6,062 nt of DNA from an uncultured Lachnospiraceae bacterium (GTDB lineage Bacteria > Bacillota > Clostridia > Lachnospirales > Lachnospiraceae): positions 1 through 6,062 of the forward strand of contig CADBTO010000268.1 in the NCBI GenBank assembly GCA_902797565.1, written 5' to 3'. A program made the position numbers and the translations under genes. This document shows, piece by piece, positions 1 to 6,062 of this stretch. Each line of letters opens with the position of its first letter. The stretch's first letter is position 1. The notes beneath the pieces were generated by a model. The model made no database searches. It was given only the letters and a program-made list of their open reading frames with translations, and was not told the DNA's origin.

Positions 1-1389
1 CGGGAAGATGCGACAAGAGCGGCGAATCTCATTGCGGAAATGGTTGATGCAGAGAAACTTCCGGTGTTTTTGAAAAGTGGTGCAGCTATCCCGGAGTATA
101 CGGATCCTGATTATCTGGCATTGAACCGTATGCTGCTGAAGGTGCAGGAATCTTTTGACGATTTGACGTATCTGTATATTTACCAGATTCGGGAGGATGG
201 CTGTTATACGATTTTTGATTCCGATCCACTCTTCCAGAAGAAAGGTGTTATTGGCAAGCGGGAGGAGTTTGACACGTCTTTTGAACCGTATTTGCCGAAG
301 CTTTTTGCAGGAGAGCCGATTGAACCAATCGAACTGGAAAGCCGTTATGGATATTTCGTCACGGCCTACGTGCCCGTTTATGATAACAGCGGGCAGTGCC
401 TGGCCTATGTTGGGGCAGATTTCTCGATTATGAAGTGGTCGGAATTTGCATTGCATTATGTATTGAATATTGTGCTGTTTTTTTCTGGATTTTTTGTGTT
501 GGTCCTGGGCTTTGGGCTATGGGCTTCCGGATATTACCTGGTCTTTCCGATTGACAGTATGGCAAAGTGTACGGAGGATTTCGTACAGCAAGGAGTGGAG
601 GATCAGGATGTGCTGGATGAGAATGTCCGGAGGCTTCGGAAACTGGATATCCGGACCGGAGATGAGGTGGAAAAGCTCTACCAGTCCATCTGTGAGATGG
701 CATCCGGGATGGCAGAGCAGATGCGCAGTATCCGGCATCTTGCGAACGAAACGAACCAGATGCAAAGCGGCCTCATCATCACGATGGCAGATCTTGTGGA
801 GAACCGGGATGCCAATACAGGAGCGCATATCCAGAAAACGGCGGCGTATGTCAAGATTATCGTGGACGGGCTGCAGAAAAAAGGATATTATGCAGAGAAG
901 CTGACCCCGAAATTTATTGCGGATGTTGTGACGAGTGCGCCGCTTCATGATGTGGGGAAGATCAATATCCCGGATGCGGTGCTGAATAAGGCAGGCAGGC
1001 TGACGGATGAGGAATTTGAAATCATGCGGAGCCATACCACCGCAGGGAAGCTGATCATGGAGCAGGCAATCAGTACGGTAAACGGCGAGAGTTATCTGAA
1101 GGAAGCAAGGAACATGGCGGCGTACCACCACGAGCGGTATGATGGCAAGGGGTATCCGGAGAAGCTGCATGGACAGGTTATTCCGCTGTCCGCACGGATC
1201 ATGGCGGTGGCGGATGTGTTTGATGCCTTGACGTCGGAACGGGTATATAAGCCTGCTTTCCCGATGGAGAAGGCAATGGAGATGATCGAGGAAGGGGCAG
1301 GCACCCAGTTCGATCCGAAGTGTGTGGAAGTGTTCAAGGATGCGCTGCCGGAAGTACGGTTGGTGCTGAAGAAATTCCAGGATCAGTGA
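1..1389 (+). CDS. Membrane HD-GYP phosphodiesterase with dCache sensor and HAMP (5' partial)
   Basis: The frame is open from base 1, so the true start, and probably a first membrane helix, lie upstream. The ATG at base 40 is internal. Counting residue 1 at base 1, 462 residues are visible. Residues 1-145 resemble the membrane-distal and proximal parts of an extracellular dCache sensor, including the typical end G-A-D-F-S-I. A membrane helix covers about 154-179. A HAMP-like linker follows (about 178-240, with R-T-G-D-E-V-E-K-L). The HD-GYP domain spans about 255-455. Its motifs are complete: His276 in T-G-A-H, His316-Asp317 in H-D-V-G-K, His345, His376-His377 in H-H-E-R-Y-D-G-K-G-Y-P, and Asp405 in V-A-D-V-F-D-A-L. 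The family hydrolyses cyclic di-GMP, and some members hydrolyse 3',3'-cGAMP; the substrate cannot be read here. The inferred role is ligand-controlled breakdown of the second messenger on the cytoplasmic face. It lies 27 bases upstream of the kinase-like gene, probably in the same operon. Confidence 0.96.
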   Translation, partial: REDATRAANLIAEMVDAEKLPVFLKSGAAIPEYTDPDYLALNRMLLKVQESFDDLTYLYIYQIREDGCYTIFDSDPLFQKKGVIGKREEFDTSFEPYLPKLFAGEPIEPIELESRYGYFVTAYVPVYDNSGQCLAYVGADFSIMKWSEFALHYVLNIVLFFSGFFVLVLGFGLWASGYYLVFPIDSMAKCTEDFVQQGVEDQDVLDENVRRLRKLDIRTGDEVEKLYQSICEMASGMAEQMRSIRHLANETNQMQSGLIITMADLVENRDANTGAHIQKTAAYVKIIVDGLQKKGYYAEKLTPKFIADVVTSAPLHDVGKINIPDAVLNKAGRLTDEEFEIMRSHTTAGKLIMEQAISTVNGESYLKEARNMAAYHHERYDGKGYPEKLHGQVIPLSARIMAVADVFDALTSERVYKPAFPMEKAMEMIEEGAGTQFDPKCVEVFKDALPEVRLVLKKFQDQ

Positions 1390-1400
1390 ATCTGGCGCAC

Positions 1401-1407
1401 AAAGGAG
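1401..1407 (+). promoter_or_regulatory. Ribosome binding site for the kinase-like gene
   Basis: AAAGGAG lies 9 bases before the GTG at 1417. It is a near-perfect match to the Bacillota Shine-Dalgarno sequence. It falls in the short gap after the stop codon of the first gene, and it is the main reason for preferring GTG 1417 as the start. Confidence 0.8.
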
Positions 1408-1416
1408 TTTTCAACT

Positions 1417-4400
1417 GTGAAGGTTCAAAATGAAGAGAGGGACAAAACAATGACAGCAGTCTGGCGGGGCATCCTGTGCGCCCTGCTGGCCTGTTTGTGT
1501 ATGGGCCTTGTGGATCCGGTCTGGCCGGTCACTGCATATGCGGCGGAGGAAACGGCTGGTGCTGCTTCGGCTGATGCCGGGACAGTGGACCCTGATGCGC
1601 CGGAGGCGATGGCAGATGACGAGAAAAAAGCTGGCGGCGGATATGCGGTGACGGGACAGCTGCCAGGCGTAGGCTATACAGCCAAGCTTTATGATGCAAC
1701 AAACGGACTGCCGACCTCAGACGCGAACTGCGTCCTCGGCAGCAAAGATGGATATATCTGGATCGGGGGTTATAGCGGGATTTTCCGCTATGATGGCAGT
1801 ACGTTTGAACGGCTGGATGCAGCAAGCGGATTTACAAATGGCAGGGCGCTGTTCGAGGACAGTGCCGGCCGGCTCTGGGTGGGTACGAATGACAACGGGG
1901 TTGTTCTTCTGGACAAGCGCGTGGTCACGCATTATACATACAAAGAAGGGCTGCCGTCTTCCTCTATCCGCAGTTTTGCGGAAGGGAAGGATGGCAGGAT
2001 CTATATTGGCACCACCAGCGGGATTTCCTATGTGGATGCGGATATGGCACTGCGGCCGCTGGAAGACGAACAGTTGAACAGTGAAACGATTATCCGCATG
2101 ACGGCGGACAAGTCAGGAAGGATCTTCGGGAATACAAGGAACGGGTTGTTGTTTGCATTGGATGAGTCGGGGGAAAATCCTAGTGTATCAGTTTGCTGCA
2201 GTAGCACAGACCTAGGACTGGATATGATAACATCCGTGTATGCGGATCCGGAGGCAGAGGATCAGGTGTATATCAGCACGGAAACCGGCGGGTTCTATTA
2301 TGGGGCGTTTGGAAGCCCTGCGGCAGGGCTGGACCAGATCCAGCTGCCGCAGGGCGCGAATGCGGTGTGGGTCACGGCGGCTTGTGGGCGGATCTGGATC
2401 GCGGCAGAGAGCTGTGCCGGTTATCTGGATGAGAAACGCCAGTTCCAGGTACTCGAACATACGCCAATGAGTGATTCGTTCGACCTGGTTACAGAGGACT
2501 ATCAGGGGAATCTCTTGTTTGCGTCTTCCCGCCACGGCATTATGAAGATTGTGGCGAGCAATTTCCAGGATATTTCCGGTATGGCGGCGCTTACGGAAGA
2601 GGTGGTTAATGCGACGCTGCTCCATGATGGAATGATTTATATTGGTACGGACGTGGGACTCAAGATCCTGGATGCGGATTTGCATATGGTTCAGAACAAG
2701 CTCAGCAAAGTCCTGGATGGCACCCGCATCCGCTGTTTGATGGAAGATAAGCAGGGACAGATCTGGATTTCCACTTATACCAATGAGCAGGGGCTGCTTT
2801 GTGTTTCCGCAGACGGGAAGAAGATTACGGGTTATACGGAAAAAGACGGGATGCCAAGCAATGAAGTCCGTTGTACAAAGCAGGCGGGTGATGGTTCCAT
2901 TCTGGTGGGAACTAATGGCGGGCTTGCCGTGATCCGGGATGGGAAGGTTGTCCGTTCAGAGGGCGTGGCGGAAGGACTTTCCAATCCTGTGCTGCTTACT
3001 GTGGAAGAAGGGCTGAATGGGGAGATCTATGCCGGGACAGACGGGGATGGGATCTATGTATTTGATGAACAGGGATTCAGGAAAATTGGCCGGGATGAAG
3101 GGCTGAGCAGTGATGTCATACTTCGGATCCGGAAGGATGAGAAGCTGCGTGTGGTCTGGCTGATTACATCCAATTCGATCCAGTACCTGAAAGATGGAGC
3201 GGTGAAGAGCGTCAGTAGTTTTCCATATAATAACAATTTTGATATTTTTGATGGAGGAGACGGAAACCGGTGGATCCTGTCTTCTTATGGCGTGTTTTGT
3301 GCAAAAGCAGAGGAGATGCTGGAAGACGCCGTGGAAGACTACCAGGTTTATACGCTGGTGAATGGCCTCGTCAGTGCACCGACTGCCAATGCGTACAGCG
3401 CGCTGGATGAAGAGGGGGATCTGTATATTGCCGGGAGCGGCGGCGTCAGCAAAGTCAATATCCATCATTATGTAGAGGAGTCTGCTGCGTTGAAAGTCGG
3501 GATCCGCGGCATTTCGATGGGCGAAAAACTGCTGCTGCAGGATGAGAAGGGCGTGTATACCATCCCGGCAGGTTCCGGGCGTATCCAGATCGTTCCGGAG
3601 GTGCTGGATTATACGATGGCAGACCCGACCATCCATGTATATCTGGAAGGGAGCGGGGACGAAGGAGAGACAGCGAAGAAGAGCAAATTGTCCCCGTTGG
3701 AATACACGGGGCTGGAGTATGGAGATTATACGCTCCATATCCAGGTTCTTGCGAAGTCGAAGGGGGAAGTGATCCAGGACGAGACGCTGCAGATTTCAAA
3801 ACGCCCCAGGCCGCTGGAACTTCTGTGGGTGCGGATTATGATCCTGCTTGGAGTGGCACTGGTGGCAGCCTTTTTGGTCTGGAGGATCATGACCAGTACG
3901 GTGATCCGGAAGCAATATGGAGAGATCCAGCGCGCGAAGGAGGAAGCAGAGGAGGCGAATGCAGCAAAGTCCCGCTTCCTTACCAATATATCCGGGGAGA
4001 TCCGGACGCCGATCAATACGATTATGGGATTGGATGAGCTGGTTCTGCGGGAGAATGCAGGGGGTGTGCCCAAAACGTATTCGGGAAAGATCCTGGAACG
4101 CGCCAAGGGCATCCGTGACGCTTCGGAGGTGCTGTTGGAACTGGTGAACAGTTTGTTTGATGTTTCCAATATGCAGTCTGGAAGGATGAAGGTGGACGAA
4201 AGCCGTTATGATTTGGAGCGGCTGCTGCGTTCCGTCGGCCAGTTTGCCAGAGCAAGGGCCCGGCAGCTGGACCTGGCTTTTTCGATCGAAGTGGAGGAGC
4301 GGATTCCGAAGCGCCTCATCGGGGACGCGGGAAAGATCCGGCGGATTTTGTGGACGATGCTTTCGAATGCGGCGAAGTATACGGGGAAAGGCGGCTTTAC

Positions 4401-5151
4401 GCTTGTTGTCACGCTGGATGAAAGCGCAGCCAGCACAGCCTGCATGCTGCGGTTTGAGGTCCGGGATACAAGCATCGGGCTTCGCCCGGAAGAATTAGAA
4501 ACGATTTTTACGACCTATACGCAGATTGAGCAGGGAGAGGCGGACGGAGAAAACAACCGGCAGGGGCTGGGGATGGATCTTTCACGGCGGCTTGCCCGCC
4601 TGATGGGGGGCGATATATGGTGCGAAAGCGTATACGGGGAAGGTTGCCGCTTTTTCTTCACGCTTCCGCAGAAGGTGGTGGATGAGGAGCAGATCGGGCA
4701 GTTTGCTCTTTCTGAGGAATCAGAAGGGGGCGGCTATGTGCCCGGATTTATTGCACCGGATGCGGAAATCCTGGTGGCAGATACGAATGCGGTGGATCTG
4801 GAGATCATCCGGGGGCTGCTGTATCCGACCCAGGTGTTTCTGACACCGGCATCAAGCGGCGTGGAGTGCCTGGAACGGATCCGTTATGGAAATTTCCATG
4901 TCGTACTTGTGGATGAGCGGATGCGCGGGATAGACGCAAATGGCCAGGGTATCAGCCTCATTGAGGAGATTCGGGAAAGCCGGCCGGATCTTCCGGTTTA
5001 TGCGCTGACCGAAAACGCGGATCCTGCAGGGGAGGCATACTATCGGGAAAAGGGATTTACCGGCTTTGTGGAGAAGCCCAGTGACTGTGCATCTCTGGAA
5101 GAAATCCTAATGCGCCACATCCCCGTTGAGATGATGATGAAACAGAAATAA
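1417..5151 (+). CDS. Propeller-sensor hybrid histidine kinase homologue, probable pseudokinase
   Basis: This 1244-residue protein is a predicted membrane sensor. A signal peptide covers about 12-42, with a likely cut after A-Y-A42, followed by an Ala/acidic linker. Residues about 84-685 form roughly 14 propeller repeats of the Reg_prop type (D-G-x-I-W-I-G-T-like cores), enough for two seven-bladed propellers. A Y_Y_Y domain follows (about 720-790), then a membrane helix (about 802-824) and a charged helical linker (about 830-852). The HisKA-like region has F-L-T-N-I-S-G860-E-I-R-T-P, so the phosphoacceptor His is replaced by Gly. The HATPase-like region (about 975-1085) keeps the N-box Asn984, but G1 reads D1017-T-S-I-G and G2 reads R1048-Q-G-L-G-M. 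The receiver (about 1117-1236) keeps Asp1166, Thr1198 and Lys1220, while its acidic pair is D1122-T1123. No DNA-binding domain follows, unlike Bacteroides hybrid two-component regulators. Autokinase activity is therefore unlikely. Function as a ligand sensor or scaffold for the flanking HD-GYP proteins is inference. An alternative start is ATG 1450. Confidence 0.95.
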   Translation: MKVQNEERDKTMTAVWRGILCALLACLCMGLVDPVWPVTAYAAEETAGAASADAGTVDPDAPEAMADDEKKAGGGYAVTGQLPGVGYTAKLYDATNGLPTSDANCVLGSKDGYIWIGGYSGIFRYDGSTFERLDAASGFTNGRALFEDSAGRLWVGTNDNGVVLLDKRVVTHYTYKEGLPSSSIRSFAEGKDGRIYIGTTSGISYVDADMALRPLEDEQLNSETIIRMTADKSGRIFGNTRNGLLFALDESGENPSVSVCCSSTDLGLDMITSVYADPEAEDQVYISTETGGFYYGAFGSPAAGLDQIQLPQGANAVWVTAACGRIWIAAESCAGYLDEKRQFQVLEHTPMSDSFDLVTEDYQGNLLFASSRHGIMKIVASNFQDISGMAALTEEVVNATLLHDGMIYIGTDVGLKILDADLHMVQNKLSKVLDGTRIRCLMEDKQGQIWISTYTNEQGLLCVSADGKKITGYTEKDGMPSNEVRCTKQAGDGSILVGTNGGLAVIRDGKVVRSEGVAEGLSNPVLLTVEEGLNGEIYAGTDGDGIYVFDEQGFRKIGRDEGLSSDVILRIRKDEKLRVVWLITSNSIQYLKDGAVKSVSSFPYNNNFDIFDGGDGNRWILSSYGVFCAKAEEMLEDAVEDYQVYTLVNGLVSAPTANAYSALDEEGDLYIAGSGGVSKVNIHHYVEESAALKVGIRGISMGEKLLLQDEKGVYTIPAGSGRIQIVPEVLDYTMADPTIHVYLEGSGDEGETAKKSKLSPLEYTGLEYGDYTLHIQVLAKSKGEVIQDETLQISKRPRPLELLWVRIMILLGVALVAAFLVWRIMTSTVIRKQYGEIQRAKEEAEEANAAKSRFLTNISGEIRTPINTIMGLDELVLRENAGGVPKTYSGKILERAKGIRDASEVLLELVNSLFDVSNMQSGRMKVDESRYDLERLLRSVGQFARARARQLDLAFSIEVEERIPKRLIGDAGKIRRILWTMLSNAAKYTGKGGFTLVVTLDESAASTACMLRFEVRDTSIGLRPEELETIFTTYTQIEQGEADGENNRQGLGMDLSRRLARLMGGDIWCESVYGEGCRFFFTLPQKVVDEEQIGQFALSEESEGGGYVPGFIAPDAEILVADTNAVDLEIIRGLLYPTQVFLTPASSGVECLERIRYGNFHVVLVDERMRGIDANGQGISLIEEIRESRPDLPVYALTENADPAGEAYYREKGFTGFVEKPSDCASLEEILMRHIPVEMMMKQK
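1435..1440 (+). promoter_or_regulatory. Possible ribosome binding site for an alternative start
   Basis: GAGAGG lies 9 bases before the in-frame ATG at 1450. Starting there would remove 11 mostly charged residues and give a compact signal peptide beginning M-T-A-V-W-R-G. The upstream AAAGGAG is the stronger site, so this is the second choice, but both starts lead to the same mature protein. Confidence 0.35.
2315..2355 (+). repeat. Perfect 12-base inverted repeat forming a strong intragenic hairpin
   Basis: GCCCTGCGGCAG at 2315-2326 is the exact reverse complement of CTGCCGCAGGGC at 2344-2355. The stem continues inward after a two-base bulge (GG, 2327-2328): CTGGA at 2329-2333 pairs with TCCAG at 2339-2343, leaving a five-base loop, CCAGA. 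That gives 17 base pairs in 41 bases, mostly G-C. It lies inside the propeller coding region and encodes S-P-A-A-G-L-D-Q-I-Q-L-P-Q-G, in a loop-like segment between two blades. No T-run follows, so it is not a standard terminator. Whether it has a function is unknown. Confidence 0.8.
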
Positions 5152-5154
5152 GGG

Positions 5155-5159
5155 AAGGA
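5155..5159 (+). promoter_or_regulatory. Ribosome binding site for the 7TM HD-GYP gene
   Basis: AAGGA sits six bases before the ATG at 5166, within the purine-rich stretch directly after the TAA of the kinase-like gene. The very short gap leaves no room for a separate promoter or terminator, which supports co-transcription. Confidence 0.75.
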
Positions 5160-5165
5160 AGACGG

Positions 5166-6062
5166 ATGATCACGGAGTTTCTTCGCGCATACCAGCTGGA
5201 TATCATGCTGGCGCTTGCCAGTATTTGCATGATAATCGCGGTGTTTGTCGCATTGACAAAAAGATTGACGAAAAGAAGAAAATTCGTCATGATGTATATG
5301 GAGATCAGCTCCGGGATACTGCTGCTCTCAGACCGCCTTGCCTATCAGTTTCGCGGGAATACGAGCATGCTGGGGTTCTGGATGGTGCGGATCAGTAATT
5401 TTCTGGTTTTTTTCCTGACGCTTTCGGTCATCCATGCGTTCAATCTTTATTTGGTGGATTTGTTCCGGAATGAAGGCGGGTTTGAAAAGGTTCCGCTGCG
5501 TTTCCGGATGGTAGAGGTGCTGATTGCATTGGGGTGGCTTCTGATTATCGTTTCGCAGTTTACCGGGTTTTATTATTCGTTCAATGCGTCTAATCGATAC
5601 CAGAGGGGGCCGGGGTTCGTTGTAAGCTATGCACTGCCATTGCTTTCGATCTGTATCCAGCTGACCGTGGTGCATCCGAATGCCGGCCGATTTCGTCCCA
5701 GGATCCGTTATGCACTGATCTGGTTTGTGATAGCACCTGTGCTTGCTTCGATTATGCAGATATTTATTTATGGGGTTTCACTGACCAATATCGTCATTGT
5801 GGGCATGGCGATTGTCACCTATATTGCCTGCCTGCTTGATACGAATGATTCGGTGGAGCAAATGAACCGGTCCCAGATGCAGTATTTGCAGAAAGAGCAG
5901 GAGGATATGCGGCGGCTCTTCGACCAGACCACGACCGCATTTGTGAATGCTATAGATGCACGGGACATCAATACACGCGGACATGCGGCGCGGGTCGCGA
6001 GCTATGCGAAAGGCATCGCGGCGTTTTGCGGGATGGATAAAAAAGCATGTGACGAGGTATAC
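5166..6062 (+). CDS. Seven-helix membrane HD-GYP protein (3' partial)
   Basis: This frame is open from the ATG at 5166 to the window end, giving 299 residues with no stop. The N-terminal half is strongly hydrophobic, with helices at about 13-31, 43-60, 70-96, 114-135, 150-169, 181-202 and 206-224, which suggests a seven-helix membrane sensor. A charged, Gln/Glu-rich helix (about 228-252) leads into the start of a catalytic domain: F-V-N-A-I-D-A-R-D-I-N-T-R-G-H273-A-A-R-V-A-S-Y. This matches the opening of HD-GYP domains, where A-I-D-A-x-D-x-x-T-x-G-H-x-x-R-V-A is typical and the His is a metal ligand. The HD and GYP motifs themselves would lie beyond the edge, so intact catalysis cannot be judged. 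The expected role is a membrane-controlled cyclic dinucleotide phosphodiesterase. It lies 14 bases after the kinase-like gene and is probably in the same operon. A plain HD hydrolase without GYP is a less likely alternative. Confidence 0.93.
   Translation, partial: MITEFLRAYQLDIMLALASICMIIAVFVALTKRLTKRRKFVMMYMEISSGILLLSDRLAYQFRGNTSMLGFWMVRISNFLVFFLTLSVIHAFNLYLVDLFRNEGGFEKVPLRFRMVEVLIALGWLLIIVSQFTGFYYSFNASNRYQRGPGFVVSYALPLLSICIQLTVVHPNAGRFRPRIRYALIWFVIAPVLASIMQIFIYGVSLTNIVIVGMAIVTYIACLLDTNDSVEQMNRSQMQYLQKEQEDMRRLFDQTTTAFVNAIDARDINTRGHAARVASYAKGIAAFCGMDKKACDEVY

Noticed and set aside
40..42. ATG at base 40 as the start of the first gene
   Set aside because: The frame is open to base 1, the upstream residues fit a dCache domain, and a start here would leave an extracellular sensor with no signal or first membrane helix.
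517..1170. A 217-codon open frame on the - strand
   Set aside because: It runs opposite the HAMP and HD-GYP coding region, which has intact motifs. The translation shows no domain pattern, and I see no convincing ribosome binding site supporting it.
1390..1416. Possible terminator or promoter between the first two genes
   Set aside because: The 27-base gap has no inverted repeat or T-run and is largely taken up by the ribosome binding site.
1864..1873. Ten-base palindrome GCCGGCCGGC
   Set aside because: It is short, lies within codons for a Gly-Arg-Leu-type blade core, and many similar GC-rich palindromes are expected in this base composition.
2956..3738. A 260-codon open frame on the - strand
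   Set aside because: It lies wholly opposite the propeller and Y_Y_Y coding region, whose protein signal is clear. The translation is rich in Arg, Ile, His and Pro without a recognisable domain, as expected of an antisense shadow.
3994..3996. Gly860 codon as a sequencing error for His
   Set aside because: GGG differs from both His codons at all three positions, the frame is intact on both sides, and other catalytic boxes of the same protein are also altered.
1417..5151. Calling the kinase-like gene a pseudogene
   Set aside because: The frame is uninterrupted over 3.7 kb, with an intact signal peptide, sensor, membrane helix and receiver. Loss is confined to catalytic residues, which fits a pseudokinase better than decay.

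Overview
The window holds three genes in tandem on the + strand, with the first and last cut by the window edges. Gaps between them are only 27 and 14 bases, each containing a ribosome binding site and no terminator, so they look like part of one operon. All three encode predicted membrane signalling proteins. I see no RNA gene, mobile element or CRISPR array. There is no gene-free stretch longer than 27 bases.

Layout: (1) bases 1-1389, the 3' part of a dCache/HAMP/HD-GYP protein, a predicted membrane-bound cyclic dinucleotide phosphodiesterase with an intact active site. (2) bases 1417-5151, a 1244-residue hybrid-histidine-kinase-like sensor: signal peptide, about 14 propeller blades (Reg_prop type), a Y_Y_Y domain, one membrane segment, a HisKA-like region, a HATPase-like region and a C-terminal receiver. 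(3) bases 5166-6062, the 5' part of a second HD-GYP protein, with about seven membrane helices ahead of the catalytic domain.

The most interesting point is that gene 2 looks like a pseudokinase. The H-box reads S-G-E-I-R-T-P where the family has S-H-E-I-R-T-P, so the phosphoacceptor histidine is replaced by Gly860. The ATP-site G1 and G2 boxes are also altered (D-T-S-I-G and R-Q-G-L-G), and the receiver has lost half of its acidic pair, although its phosphoacceptor Asp1166, Thr1198 and Lys1220 remain. The reading frame is intact over 3.7 kb, so this looks like a maintained protein and not a decaying gene. Placed between two HD-GYP genes, it may be an extracellular-ligand sensor that acts by conformation or protein contact on cyclic dinucleotide turnover. 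That last step is inference.

The organism is probably a Bacillota member of the Clostridia, perhaps Lachnospiraceae. This rests on the strong AAGGAG-type ribosome binding sites, the GTG start, the moderate GC content and the style of the HisKA and HD-GYP sequences. It is a judgement from sequence style and not a database match. A strong 41-base hairpin lies inside gene 2 at 2315-2355.
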